Source of the DNA: Planctomycetaceae bacterium
GTDB lineage: Bacteria > Planctomycetota > Planctomycetia > Pirellulales > Pirellulaceae
Assembly (NCBI GenBank): GCA_020638975.1
Contig: JACKHN010000023.1
Span: forward strand, 1 to 64,000
Direction of reading: 5' to 3'
DNA: 64,000 nucleotides
Both the position numbers and the translations under genes were made by a program. The notes under the pieces were generated by a model that saw only the letters and a program-made list of their open reading frames with translations, was not told the origin of the DNA and searched no databases. Position 1 is the first letter of the stretch; the number at the start of each line of letters is the position of its first letter. Positions 52,857 to 62,653 of the stretch are shown piece after piece.

Positions 52857-55800
52857 ATGTCCGACGAATCGAACGACCGTCCACCAGCCAACAACTCGAC
52901 TCCCTCGGCGGTCGTAGGTATTGGCGCTTCGGCCGGCGGCTTGGAGGCCCTGGAACGGTTCTTCTCGACTGTCGCCGACGATAGTGGCTTGGCGTATATC
53001 ATTCTTCAGCATGTCGATCCCGCTGGCAGCGACGCGCTTCACGAATCGTTGCGCAAGTTTACTTGCTTGCCGGTCGTGAGGATCGGCGAGTCGACTCGGT
53101 TGGAACCGAACACGGCCTACGTCTCCCCCGCCCACTCGTCGATAGCATGCACGAATGGCGAAGTGAAAAGTGTCAAGCTCGACGACGCAAAGCAACGGGC
53201 GACATCGGTCGATCGGTTTCTACAATCGCTGGCCGACGCTGCTGAGCGACGCGCCATCGGAGTCATACTCTCCGGGGCCGGAGCGGACGGAACATTGGGG
53301 CTCAAGGCCATTGCAGATGCGGGCGGCATGACGTTGGCCCAGGATGCTGACTCTGCACAATACGACAGCATGCCCGGTAATGCGGCGGCAACAGGGGTGG
53401 TCGATCATGTGTTGCCACCAGAAAAGATGCCCAGCGAAATCGTTGCCTATGCACGACATATTGACGGGTTACAAGAAGAACATGGTCCGGCTTCGTGGAA
53501 TGCCGTTGAAAGCGTCTTGCCCAACATCTGCAACGTACTGCTCAAGGAAACAGAACACGACTTTAAGCATTACAAATCAAGTACGCTCGTCCGCCGCGTT
53601 CTTCGTCGCATCCAAATCCGCCGGATCGCGTCTGCCGAGCAATACTTGAAGTTGATACAAGAGGACCAAGACGAAACGCAACTCCTTTTTCGGGAGCTAC
53701 TAATAGGTGTCACGTCCTTCTTTCGTGATCCGGACACCTTTTCCACGCTGGCAGAAATGGTGCTTCCGAAGTTATTCGAGAACCGGGCACTCGACGAACC
53801 AGTTCGCGTGTGGGTGCCCGGTTGCGCGACGGGTGAAGAAGCCTATACGCTTGCAATCTTGTTGCGTGAAGCTACGGTCGAAGTCGATCCGGCACCGGAT
53901 TTTCAGATCTTCGCCACAGACATCAACGAGCGAGCGGTGAATCGCGCTCGTCATGGCGTCTATCCACTCAGCATTGCCGAGCACGTTACCGAGTCGCGGC
54001 TCAAGCGGTTTTTCGTCAAGCGAGGTGGACAGTATGAAGTCAAAAGGGAATTGCGTGACCGTTGTACTTTTTCTTCTCACAATCTGATATCAGACCCACC
54101 TTTCTCGCGACTGGATCTGATTTCCTGTCGCAACTTGCTGATCTATCTGGGACCACACTTGCAGCAGAAATTGATCCCGGTGTTTCATTTCTCCTTGCGC
54201 CCCGGCGGTTACTTGCTGCTTGGCCCTTCCGAGAATCTCGCGGAACACACGGAAGTCTTCCGGCCCGTGGACAAGAAACACCGCATCTCACAGCGCAAAG
54301 AAATGGCGGTGAAATCAGGCACGTTGTTGCCATCGCAGAATAAAGTTCGCGCGGTTAGCACGAATGATGAAAGGGCGAAAGCGATTGGCGATGACATTCA
54401 ACAAATCAGCCAACGGATTCTATTGGACGAGTTTGCTCCGCGTTATGTGGTCGTCAATGAAGACGCATACATTCTTTGCACGTCCGGCAACCTTGACAAA
54501 TACCTGGCACTGCCCGAAGGCACGTTCCAGAACAACGCTGTCAAGTTGGCGCGAACGGGACTTCGCAGTGCGTTACGCAGCGGGCTGCATCAAGCTCGCA
54601 GCAACAAGCGGAAAGTAACGCATGACGATCTGAGCGTGAGCTACGGCGAGCAGGTGCAGCGTGTTCAACTCGTTGTGCAACCGATGCCTAGTTTAGGTGA
54701 CGATAGCTCCCTGTTCATGATCGTTTTCAAAGACTTGAGCGAACCCGTCTCGCCAAACGCGGATGCCGAGACTTCTCCCACGAGCGACGATTCGCTTGCG
54801 GAGCAACTTGAACGCGAATTGAATCGAACCCGTGACGAGCTAGAAAACGCCGTCCAGGAGCTAGAACGGTCGAACGAGGAGCTTAAGTCTTCCAATGAAG
54901 AGCTGCTCTCGATGAACGAAGAGTTGCAAACGGCCAACGAGGAGTTGGAAACTTCGAAGGAAGAGATTCAGTCCGGCATGGAAGCGCTGGACCGGTCGAA
55001 GAGCGATCTTGAGAACTTGCTGCATGGGACTCAGATCGGCACGATCTTTCTCGATGCTGAAGGGAATATCAATAGCTTCACTCCAGCCGCCCGTGAGATT
55101 TACAACATTCGTCCCTCCGATGTTGGGCGTCCGCTTAAAGAACTCAGTCACAACGTCCTCGCAATGCCACCTCTGCCCAAATTCAGCATGCTCGATAATT
55201 TGGAGGCATTCCCCGCAGACGAAGTTCCAGCGACTGGTGGACGTTGGTTTTTGCGACGTGCGCTTCCTTATCGCTACGACGGGAAAGTGGACGGCACGAT
55301 TCTCACGTTTGTGGACATTACTGCTCACAAGCTTGCCGCCAATCGCTTGGCGGTTGAACACAAAGTAACACGCTTGCTCGCAGATACTGATTCGTTCGAG
55401 TCGAGGGTGCCTGAGATCTTGGATACACTTCGGCAGGGAGTGAATGCGGCCATCTGCAATCTCTGGCTTGTCGATGCGGAAGGCGACACGCTGACGTGTG
55501 CCGAGACTTCCCTGGCTGAACAAGGACCGGGAGTTCGTGCGTTTGCCGAAGAGAGCCGCAAAACGAATTTCCGAATCAGCGAGGGATTGCCGGGGCATGT
55601 ATGGAACACGCTCAAGACACACTGGGTCGAGGACGTCACGACCGATCCGTTTTTTCTTCGACGCGAGGCCGCAAAGCAATGTGGATTGACCAGCGGAATC
55701 GCATTGCCGATTGTGGTTGGCAAGGAGTTTCGCGGAGCCATCGAACTCTACGGCACGGAACCTTTCGGTTTCCAACAGTCGCTGCTCGATATGTTGACCG

Positions 55801-58800
55801 CCGTCGGCAGTGATATCGGACAATTCATCGTCAGCCGTCAGCTCCATCACCAATTGCGAGACGAGGAATCGCGCAAATCGGCAATCCTCACCGCCGCTCT
55901 CGATTGTGTCGTCACGATGGACATGGCTGGCAGAATCGTTGATTTCAACGCCGCCGCCGAACGTACGTTTGGATACTCAGCAGCAGATGTACAGGGCTTG
56001 CCGCTGGCTGAAGTCATCATTCCCGAGCAGTTTCGCGAGCAGCACATCAAGGGATTTCGTCGCTACTTGGAAACGGGTGCGTCGCAGATATTGGGTCAGC
56101 GGATCGAGTTAACGGCACGACGCCGCGATGGCTCGGAGTTTCCGGTCGAAGTCTCCATCCATGCAACTTTTACACGTGCGGGTCGACCATTCTTTACGGG
56201 CTATCTGCGTGATATCACTGCGAGAAAACAAGCCGAGGAGGTGCTCAACCAGCGCGCAAGACTCGCATCGCTTCACGCCAGCCTCGCCATTGAATTGTCC
56301 GGTGAAGCCGAACTCGAAGTCATATTGCAAAGATGTTGCCAACACTTCGTCGACCAACTCGATGCGGCATTCGCTCGCATCTGGCTGTACGACGAAAAAG
56401 AATCCGTGCTCGAGCTAACAGCCAGTGCTGGTGTCTACACACATCTCGATGGCCCACACAGTCGAGTTGCATTGGGAGATCTCAAGATTGGGCGAATTGC
56501 CTCCCAGCAAAAGCCACTGTTAACCAATGACGTCTTTAATGACCCGAACATTGGCGATCCTGCGTGGGCCAAACGCGAGGGCTTTGTCGCATTTGCGGGC
56601 TATCCGCTGGTCGTCGAGAATCGTGTTGTGGGAGTTGTTGCGATGTTCGCTCGACACGAACTAGCTGCTACTGTATTCGAGCAAATGGTTCCCATGGGCG
56701 ACGCCATCGCGCAGTGTATTGCACGGAAGCATTCTGAGAACCGAATCTATGAAAACGAAGAACGCTTACGGGAACAGCAATCACAACTCATCAGTGTCCT
56801 TGCGGAATCTGAGGCAACCAAAGCGAAGCTGCAAGTTCTGTTTGACCAAAGCATGTACTATGCCGGGGTGCTCGACCTGAATGGTGTCCTGACGGACATC
56901 AATCAAACAGCCCTCGTTCAATGTGGCTACGAGTCGGACGAAGTCATCGGGAAGCCGTTCTGGCAAACGCCGTGGTGGTCTGGTTCGCAGGAGGTTCAAG
57001 GAAAGCTTCGTGAGGCAGTTCGTCGAGCCGCCGCAGGCGAGTCGTATCGCGAAGAACTACCCTACTGGCTGAGTGACGGGACAGAACGCTGCACGGACTT
57101 CGCATTAACACCAGCGACCAACGAGAACGGAGATGTCATTTTTCTGGTTCCGACCGGAGCGGACATTACCGACCGAAAGGCTGCGGAAGTTGAACTGCTT
57201 GATCGCGAAGCGCACTTGCGCCGAGTGATCAACAACCAATTGGGATTAGTCGGTGTCATCGACCGCAATGGAGTTCTCTTGGAAGTCGATGACCAGTCGC
57301 TGAGTATCGCCGGATTGACACGCGATGATGTCATCGGAAAACACTTTGCCGAGTGTGGCTGGTGGACTTACGATCCGACCGTAGTTCAGCAGATGCGAGA
57401 ATCCATGAAATCGGCTTTCGCGGGGGAAAGAGTTCGCTTTGATGTGCCCTTGTATGCCGCAGGCAATCAGCGTTTGATGATCGACTTTATGCTGGCACCG
57501 GTACGCGACGAACACGGGACAATCACTCACTTGATTCCGTCCGGCGTGGACATCTCTGATCGCGTCGAAGCGGAACGCAGCCGACAAGAAACGGCCGTTC
57601 GCCTGGAAGCCGTCGTCAGTACTGCGGTGGATGGAATCATCACGAGCGACGCTTTTGGTACGATTAACTCCGTGAACCCGGCGGCCTGCGAACTCTTCGG
57701 CTACAGCGAGGATGAACTCGTCGGCAATAACGTCGGGATGCTGATGCCAGAACCCTACTACAGTCAGCACGACTCTTACTTTACGGACTATCGAGATACA
57801 GGCGAACAGAAGGTTATCGGTAAGAAGCGAGAGCTCGCCGGCCGACGCAAAGACGGTACGGTGTTTCCGCTGGACTTGGCGGTCAGCGAAACCTTCCTCG
57901 AAGGCGACCATTGCTTCGTAGGAATTGTTCGTGATGTCACCGAACGCAAGCAAGTGGAAGTCGCGCTCCAGCAGAATGCCGAGCGATTGACTATGGCGAT
58001 GAAGGCCGGTGGGATGGCCGCTTGGGAATGGAGTCCAGAAGGTAGCGTCTGGACGGACGAACTCTATGATCTGCTAGGCATTCCAAATACCCGCACTGCT
58101 TGTCCCGAGACTTTCTTCGAAGTTGTACATCCCGAGGATTTGCCCGAGTTGCAAGCCGAGTGGGAAAAGTCGATGCAAGGCTTGAAGGCATACAATCAAG
58201 AGTTTCGAATTGTCCGCCCGGATGGCGAAGTTCGTTGGATCGTGGGCATGGGTGAAGTCGTTTACGACAAACGTGGCGCAGTACAACGCATCTTTGGATT
58301 GAACTGGGACTCGACGGAAGGCCATGCGACGGCCGAGGCGCTCCGCGCGAGCGAACGTCGTGCTCAGGAGGCGAGCCTCTCGAAGAGCGAGTTCTTGGCC
58401 AACATGAGCCACGAGATCCGTACTCCCATGACCGCAGTATTGGGCTATACGGACTTGCTCGCGTCCCGCGAAAGTGAGCCAGAGAAGTTGGACTACCTGC
58501 GAACCATCAAACGCAACGGGAACTTCCTGCTCGATATTATTAACGACATTCTCGACTTGTCGAAAATTGAAGCGGGCAAGATGGAACTGATGCCCGAGGT
58601 CTTTGCATTGCAACAAGTCCTCGCGGATGTTCGCTCGATGATGGATGTCCGTGCCAAGGAAAAAGAGTTGGATTTCCGCGTTGAATTCGATGGTTTGATT
58701 CCGTCAAAGATCGAGAGTGATCCTAAACGTTTGAAGCAGATCCTGGTAAATCTGACCGGCAATGCCATCAAGTTTACTCAGAAGGGCAGCGTGCGTTTGA

Positions 58801-59984
58801 CGGTCAAGTATCGCGGCGGCGAGGAGCCGCAGATGCAGTTCGACATCATTGATACCGGCATCGGGATGACGGAGGAACAACAGGGGAAGCTGTTCCAACC
58901 GTTTTCGCAGGGTGACGCCTCTGTGACTCGGGCCTTCGGCGGTACCGGCTTGGGGCTGGCTATCAGCCAACGACTCGCCGAAATGCTGGGCGGACGTATC
59001 TCTGCGAAAAGCGAGTTTGGCGTTGGCAGCACGTTCAGCGTCTTGATTTCAGCGGGTGCCGTCGATGAAAACGATCTCATATCTCCAACGCTCGATTCGT
59101 CCAGCGACGCGGCGTTGCCTCAGCTAGAACTCCACCGCCTGGATTGTCGTGTGCTAGTCGTGGATGACCGCCGCGATGTGCGTTTCCTGGCCAAGCACTT
59201 TCTTAACAAGGCCGGTGCGGATGTCATCATGGCCGAAGACGGTGAAAAGGCGGTTCAACTTGTCGAACAGATGAACGACGGCGAGTTGGCTCATGTCGAC
59301 TTGATTCTGCTTGATATGCAGATGCCGCGACTGGACGGCTACCAGACGGCGAGCAAACTGCGGAACATGAACTATCGCAAACCAATTATCGCGCTCACCG
59401 CAGATGCGATGCAGGGCGATATGAGTCGGTGCTTAACCAGTGGGTGCGATGCCTACCTCAGCAAGCCGATCGATGCAACGCGGTTGCTCGATCTTGTGGT
59501 TGAGTATCTTCAGATCGACGAGAACGAATTGCAATCGCGGCGAGTGGCCCAGGCCAATCGCATCGCGACTCCGAGCACACTCAACGAAGGCGATTCTGAT
59601 GAGGATGCTGCGAATGGACGTACCATCAGGGTTTTAATCGTTGACGATTCGGTAGATGCATGCAACATGTTGCGGCTTGTACTCGAGGCGGAGAATTTCC
59701 GAGCAGAGTGTGCCTACGATGGAGCAACGGCGATCGAACTTGCCAAAGAATATCATCCAAGCCACGTCATACTGGACATCACGCTGAGCGACATGAGCGG
59801 TTATGATGTACTACAGTCTCTGCGGTCGATCCCAGAGTTGGCTAACACGACGTTCATGGCATTGACCGGGCACACAGGAGCCGAGCACATCGAACGCTCG
59901 CTGGCAGCGGGTTTCGATCAGCATCTAGCAAAGCCGATTGAACCGGTACAGTTGATCAAGCTGTTGAGGTCGTCAGTGTCGTAG
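52857..59984 (+). CDS. Giant CheB-CheR-PAS/GAF hybrid histidine kinase with two receivers
   Basis: A 2375-aa single ORF. Domains in order: CheB methylesterase (about 15-200; Ser in GASAGGLEAL, His in LQHVDP, Asp in GAGADGTLGL), CheR methyltransferase (about 215-480; WVPGCATGEEAYTLAILL, TDINERAVNRARHGVY, SCRNLLIYL), a long coiled coil (650-720, ELERSNEELKSSNEEL), PAS, GAF, PAS, GAF, then four PAS (about 725-1820), HisKA (SEFLANMSHEIRTPMTAV), HATPase (DTGIGMT, FGGTGLGLAI), and receivers 1 and 2 (LLDMQMPRLDGY and DITLSDMSGYD). CheB has no receiver of its own. No chemoreceptor gene is in the window, so its methylation target is unknown. No membrane helix was seen. Confidence 0.93.
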   Translation: MSDESNDRPPANNSTPSAVVGIGASAGGLEALERFFSTVADDSGLAYIILQHVDPAGSDALHESLRKFTCLPVVRIGESTRLEPNTAYVSPAHSSIACTNGEVKSVKLDDAKQRATSVDRFLQSLADAAERRAIGVILSGAGADGTLGLKAIADAGGMTLAQDADSAQYDSMPGNAAATGVVDHVLPPEKMPSEIVAYARHIDGLQEEHGPASWNAVESVLPNICNVLLKETEHDFKHYKSSTLVRRVLRRIQIRRIASAEQYLKLIQEDQDETQLLFRELLIGVTSFFRDPDTFSTLAEMVLPKLFENRALDEPVRVWVPGCATGEEAYTLAILLREATVEVDPAPDFQIFATDINERAVNRARHGVYPLSIAEHVTESRLKRFFVKRGGQYEVKRELRDRCTFSSHNLISDPPFSRLDLISCRNLLIYLGPHLQQKLIPVFHFSLRPGGYLLLGPSENLAEHTEVFRPVDKKHRISQRKEMAVKSGTLLPSQNKVRAVSTNDERAKAIGDDIQQISQRILLDEFAPRYVVVNEDAYILCTSGNLDKYLALPEGTFQNNAVKLARTGLRSALRSGLHQARSNKRKVTHDDLSVSYGEQVQRVQLVVQPMPSLGDDSSLFMIVFKDLSEPVSPNADAETSPTSDDSLAEQLERELNRTRDELENAVQELERSNEELKSSNEELLSMNEELQTANEELETSKEEIQSGMEALDRSKSDLENLLHGTQIGTIFLDAEGNINSFTPAAREIYNIRPSDVGRPLKELSHNVLAMPPLPKFSMLDNLEAFPADEVPATGGRWFLRRALPYRYDGKVDGTILTFVDITAHKLAANRLAVEHKVTRLLADTDSFESRVPEILDTLRQGVNAAICNLWLVDAEGDTLTCAETSLAEQGPGVRAFAEESRKTNFRISEGLPGHVWNTLKTHWVEDVTTDPFFLRREAAKQCGLTSGIALPIVVGKEFRGAIELYGTEPFGFQQSLLDMLTAVGSDIGQFIVSRQLHHQLRDEESRKSAILTAALDCVVTMDMAGRIVDFNAAAERTFGYSAADVQGLPLAEVIIPEQFREQHIKGFRRYLETGASQILGQRIELTARRRDGSEFPVEVSIHATFTRAGRPFFTGYLRDITARKQAEEVLNQRARLASLHASLAIELSGEAELEVILQRCCQHFVDQLDAAFARIWLYDEKESVLELTASAGVYTHLDGPHSRVALGDLKIGRIASQQKPLLTNDVFNDPNIGDPAWAKREGFVAFAGYPLVVENRVVGVVAMFARHELAATVFEQMVPMGDAIAQCIARKHSENRIYENEERLREQQSQLISVLAESEATKAKLQVLFDQSMYYAGVLDLNGVLTDINQTALVQCGYESDEVIGKPFWQTPWWSGSQEVQGKLREAVRRAAAGESYREELPYWLSDGTERCTDFALTPATNENGDVIFLVPTGADITDRKAAEVELLDREAHLRRVINNQLGLVGVIDRNGVLLEVDDQSLSIAGLTRDDVIGKHFAECGWWTYDPTVVQQMRESMKSAFAGERVRFDVPLYAAGNQRLMIDFMLAPVRDEHGTITHLIPSGVDISDRVEAERSRQETAVRLEAVVSTAVDGIITSDAFGTINSVNPAACELFGYSEDELVGNNVGMLMPEPYYSQHDSYFTDYRDTGEQKVIGKKRELAGRRKDGTVFPLDLAVSETFLEGDHCFVGIVRDVTERKQVEVALQQNAERLTMAMKAGGMAAWEWSPEGSVWTDELYDLLGIPNTRTACPETFFEVVHPEDLPELQAEWEKSMQGLKAYNQEFRIVRPDGEVRWIVGMGEVVYDKRGAVQRIFGLNWDSTEGHATAEALRASERRAQEASLSKSEFLANMSHEIRTPMTAVLGYTDLLASRESEPEKLDYLRTIKRNGNFLLDIINDILDLSKIEAGKMELMPEVFALQQVLADVRSMMDVRAKEKELDFRVEFDGLIPSKIESDPKRLKQILVNLTGNAIKFTQKGSVRLTVKYRGGEEPQMQFDIIDTGIGMTEEQQGKLFQPFSQGDASVTRAFGGTGLGLAISQRLAEMLGGRISAKSEFGVGSTFSVLISAGAVDENDLISPTLDSSSDAALPQLELHRLDCRVLVVDDRRDVRFLAKHFLNKAGADVIMAEDGEKAVQLVEQMNDGELAHVDLILLDMQMPRLDGYQTASKLRNMNYRKPIIALTADAMQGDMSRCLTSGCDAYLSKPIDATRLLDLVVEYLQIDENELQSRRVAQANRIATPSTLNEGDSDEDAANGRTIRVLIVDDSVDACNMLRLVLEAENFRAECAYDGATAIELAKEYHPSHVILDITLSDMSGYDVLQSLRSIPELANTTFMALTGHTGAEHIERSLAAGFDQHLAKPIEPVQLIKLLRSSVS

Positions 59985-60059
59985 CCAGACCAACCCGACG
60001 GTCCGACGGATTCCAATCGGCAGAGCGATCTGACTACAAACGATCTGACGGCAAAACAA

Positions 60060-61979
60060 CTATCGCCGTTCGTTCGCCAAGTCCACTGTGGTGGAAGCTG
60101 CTACAGACGCTTTCCAGTGCGGCTGTGCTGCGATTGCCGATGCGTGAGACTGGCGAATGGCTTTGATTGTTTCGGGCAACGTTGTCGTAACAACATCAGC
60201 ACCACTGTCGAGCAAGCGTTGCTGCGTCTTTCGTAGCTGCTGACCTCCGAACAACGCGACGATAATCCGGAGATCAGGATCGTGTCGCCGCAGGCGTTTG
60301 CACAAATAACGGCTCTTGCGAGAACCCAATGGTGGCAAGGCGACTAAGACCACGGCATCGACGGGATGTTCCTCGAGCCAAGTGATTGCTTCGCCAGCCA
60401 ACCGGTCGATCGTAAGACGCTCCGCCGAAGCACCACGCTGAGTCGTTAGCTGCTCGACGATCAACGCGGCCGTCTCGTCCGCGTGATCGCGTACGGGGAT
60501 GCACAAGATCCGCCGATTCGACAACTCAGTTCGGCTATCTTCGGAATCACTGCTCCCTGACATTGCACAACTCGCCAACTCGTCGACCAACTCATGAGAC
60601 GACTCGATGACTTCGGCCTCTTGCTGCGCGCTAAGCAAGCCCGCGTGCCGGTCTCGCTCGGCAAGTCGCAGCGCCGGGATCATAATTTCGTCGTACACAT
60701 CCATCAGGCTGCGTGATTCAAGACACTCTTCCATCAACAGGTTGGCCTCGAAGTCATTCGACGTAAGCATGCGTTGATAGAGTTGTTCGTGCGGTGCGAG
60801 TGTTTCGCGGTCGCCGAGCAGTACGGCGAGGAAGTGCAGTTGCGAAACATACTTGCCAACGACGACAAGACAAACCGTCATCGGCATCGCCAACACCAAG
60901 CCAATTGGTCCCCACAGCCACGTCCAGAACAATGCCGACACAATCACGCCGAACGACGAGACGCCTGTGCTGGCGCCGTAGAGCCAAGGTTCAACGACAT
61001 TATTGACCAGCAGTTCGATGACGATGAACAGCGCGATCGTCAGCAGCGGGGAAGTCCAACCGTTGGATACGGCAAGTGCCAATGTGATTGGCATCGCGGC
61101 CGCGATCCATGGTCCAACATAAGGAAGGAATCGAAGCAGCATCCCAAACACACCCCAGAGAACGGCATTGGGAATACCGATCAACGACAATCCGATTGCA
61201 ATCACAACACCGTACATGGTGTTGATCAAGAACTGCATACGCAGGTAGCGGCTGAGTCGAGATGTTGCATCATCAATCGCTTCGGTCGTGGCATACAACC
61301 GCGATGTGCCGAAAAGTTGAATGAGTCGATTCCGAAGATCTTCTCGTTTGACAAGCATGAACATTACCAGCACAACGACGATACCCGATGTTGTCAGCGG
61401 TGCAACGAATGGCCCCAGCCATGATTGAACCTGATTCAGAGGCGATGGCGGCAATTCGACTACTTTTACCGCCAACGCACGGTCCTTGTCGTTGACATCC
61501 TTGGGCGGCGCCGTGTTTAACCACGGCATCCATCGCGCAACTATCGGCGAGGTGTCGTTGTCCTCCACATCGGCATCACCTCCCTCGGTGAGCTCTTCGC
61601 CAATGTCTTCGATCGCCTCCTTGGCCTTATCAAGCTTCACGGTTGTCTGGCTGCGGACGCTACGGATCTTGGCGATGAGATTGTCTTTGTAATTTGGCAG
61701 TTGTGTACTGAGGTTGACAACTTGGTTTGTCGCCAACCAAGCGATCCCGGTAATCAGGCTGAACGCCACGCTTGTGATGATCAAAACCGCGGCAACTCGA
61801 CGCACTCGAATTCGTTCGAGCGCGACGACTAGCGGAGCCAGCACGAAGCTCAATAGTGCCGCGAGAAAAACTGGCAGCAAGATCTCCTTTCCAACGTGCA
61901 ACGCACCGATCACCGTCGCGAGAGTCAACAACGTTAATAGCCCCGTTGGACTGTCGAGATTGTACTTTTTGATCGCCAT
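60060..61979 (-). CDS. AI-2E/PerM-family permease with extra C-terminal domain
   Basis: A 639-aa protein. I chose ATG 61979 (MAIKKYN) behind AAGGGAA. Residues 1-370 form the PerM/AI-2E module: paired N-terminal helices, a soluble insert with an acidic stretch (GEELTEGGDADVEDNDTSP), then SRYLRMQFLINTMYGVVIAIGL, LLRFLPYVGPWIAAAMP and the terminal GPIGLVLAMPMTVCLVVVGKYV. Typical members stop at 350-370 residues. Here about 270 more residues follow, including a Rossmann-like unit at about 500-610 (RRILCIPVRDHADETAALIVEQLT, then VDAVVLVALPPLGSRKSRYLCKRLR) resembling a B12-binding-like or receiver-like fold. The transport substrate is unknown. Confidence 0.88.
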   Translation of the reverse strand: MAIKKYNLDSPTGLLTLLTLATVIGALHVGKEILLPVFLAALLSFVLAPLVVALERIRVRRVAAVLIITSVAFSLITGIAWLATNQVVNLSTQLPNYKDNLIAKIRSVRSQTTVKLDKAKEAIEDIGEELTEGGDADVEDNDTSPIVARWMPWLNTAPPKDVNDKDRALAVKVVELPPSPLNQVQSWLGPFVAPLTTSGIVVVLVMFMLVKREDLRNRLIQLFGTSRLYATTEAIDDATSRLSRYLRMQFLINTMYGVVIAIGLSLIGIPNAVLWGVFGMLLRFLPYVGPWIAAAMPITLALAVSNGWTSPLLTIALFIVIELLVNNVVEPWLYGASTGVSSFGVIVSALFWTWLWGPIGLVLAMPMTVCLVVVGKYVSQLHFLAVLLGDRETLAPHEQLYQRMLTSNDFEANLLMEECLESRSLMDVYDEIMIPALRLAERDRHAGLLSAQQEAEVIESSHELVDELASCAMSGSSDSEDSRTELSNRRILCIPVRDHADETAALIVEQLTTQRGASAERLTIDRLAGEAITWLEEHPVDAVVLVALPPLGSRKSRYLCKRLRRHDPDLRIIVALFGGQQLRKTQQRLLDSGADVVTTTLPETIKAIRQSHASAIAAQPHWKASVAASTTVDLANERR

Positions 61980-62313
61980 CTGACGATTCCCTTCCAAATG
62001 TCGCTGAGGTGATCAATAGCCGGACAACTGCCCGCCGGTCTGCAAGTTGCAGCCATCACCGCAATTGCATCTGCCGTACCGTAACCGAGAGAGCCCTTGA
62101 GCTTTTGCCGATATTTCCGACCTGAATACGACGAACTGCCGTATTGGTACGTCGTGACGAGCAATGACGAATAGTGCTGCTTCACGAACGGCGGGAACAA
62201 CCTGGTCGAGCGAACTGGCTGTTGAGCATCCAATCTGAAAGCCCAACGCTCAAGTCTCTCGCTTCGCACGGCAGGCCAAAGCGTCGCGCCCTCGATCAGC
62301 ACCACTCGGCACA

Positions 62314-62426
62314 TTAGCAACGCTCGCGCAATTAGTGGGATAGGCTTCCAGTCTGTCAGCGGCAATTTGACAGGCTGGAAGCCTATCTCACGTAGGAGCG
62401 TCAATTATTTCACGAGCAATGCTTAA
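62314..62426 (+). repeat. MITE-like element, family 1 variant (copy 4)
   Basis: 113 bp with the same inner palindrome (GTGGGATAGGCTTCC...GGAAGCCTATCTCAC) but diverged ends, TTAGCAACGCTCGCGCAATTA-like on the left and, inverted, TTAAGCATTGCTCGTGAAAT on the right. The outer bases TTAGCA and CAAT are kept, while the middle of each terminus differs from copies 1-3. Confidence 0.65.
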
Positions 62427-62581
62427 CTGCTCCTTTTTGCGAAACTCTTGAACTGAAGGGGGCGATCGCTGGTTCGCTTCGATTCATTCTGGCAGTCGAA
62501 CGTCCACTACGCTGCCAGCATCGGCACGTTGGGGACGGCGATTGCTTGAACTTTCGAGTTGTCAAGTCATGCAAATCGGCT

Positions 62582-62596
62582 TGGCACGCCAAATGC
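62582..62596 (+). promoter_or_regulatory. Sigma-54 promoter for the DUF3309 gene
   Basis: Reads TGGCAC-GCCAA-ATGC, one departure from consensus, 57 bp upstream of the ATG at 62654. An inverted repeat CTGGCAG...CTGCCAG lies 63-92 bp further upstream (62490-62519). Confidence 0.7.
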
Positions 62597-62653
62597 GATA
62601 ACGTTCTCTCGTTGAGAACACTTACGAGCCATCGCTCATCAAGGAGAGCAAAT

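Noticed and set aside
62013..62246. Minus-strand ORF ending in a Cys-rich phrase (CNCGDGCNLQTGG)
   Set aside because: Looked like a metal-binding tail at first, but the rest has no structure, it is short, and no start signal is evident.
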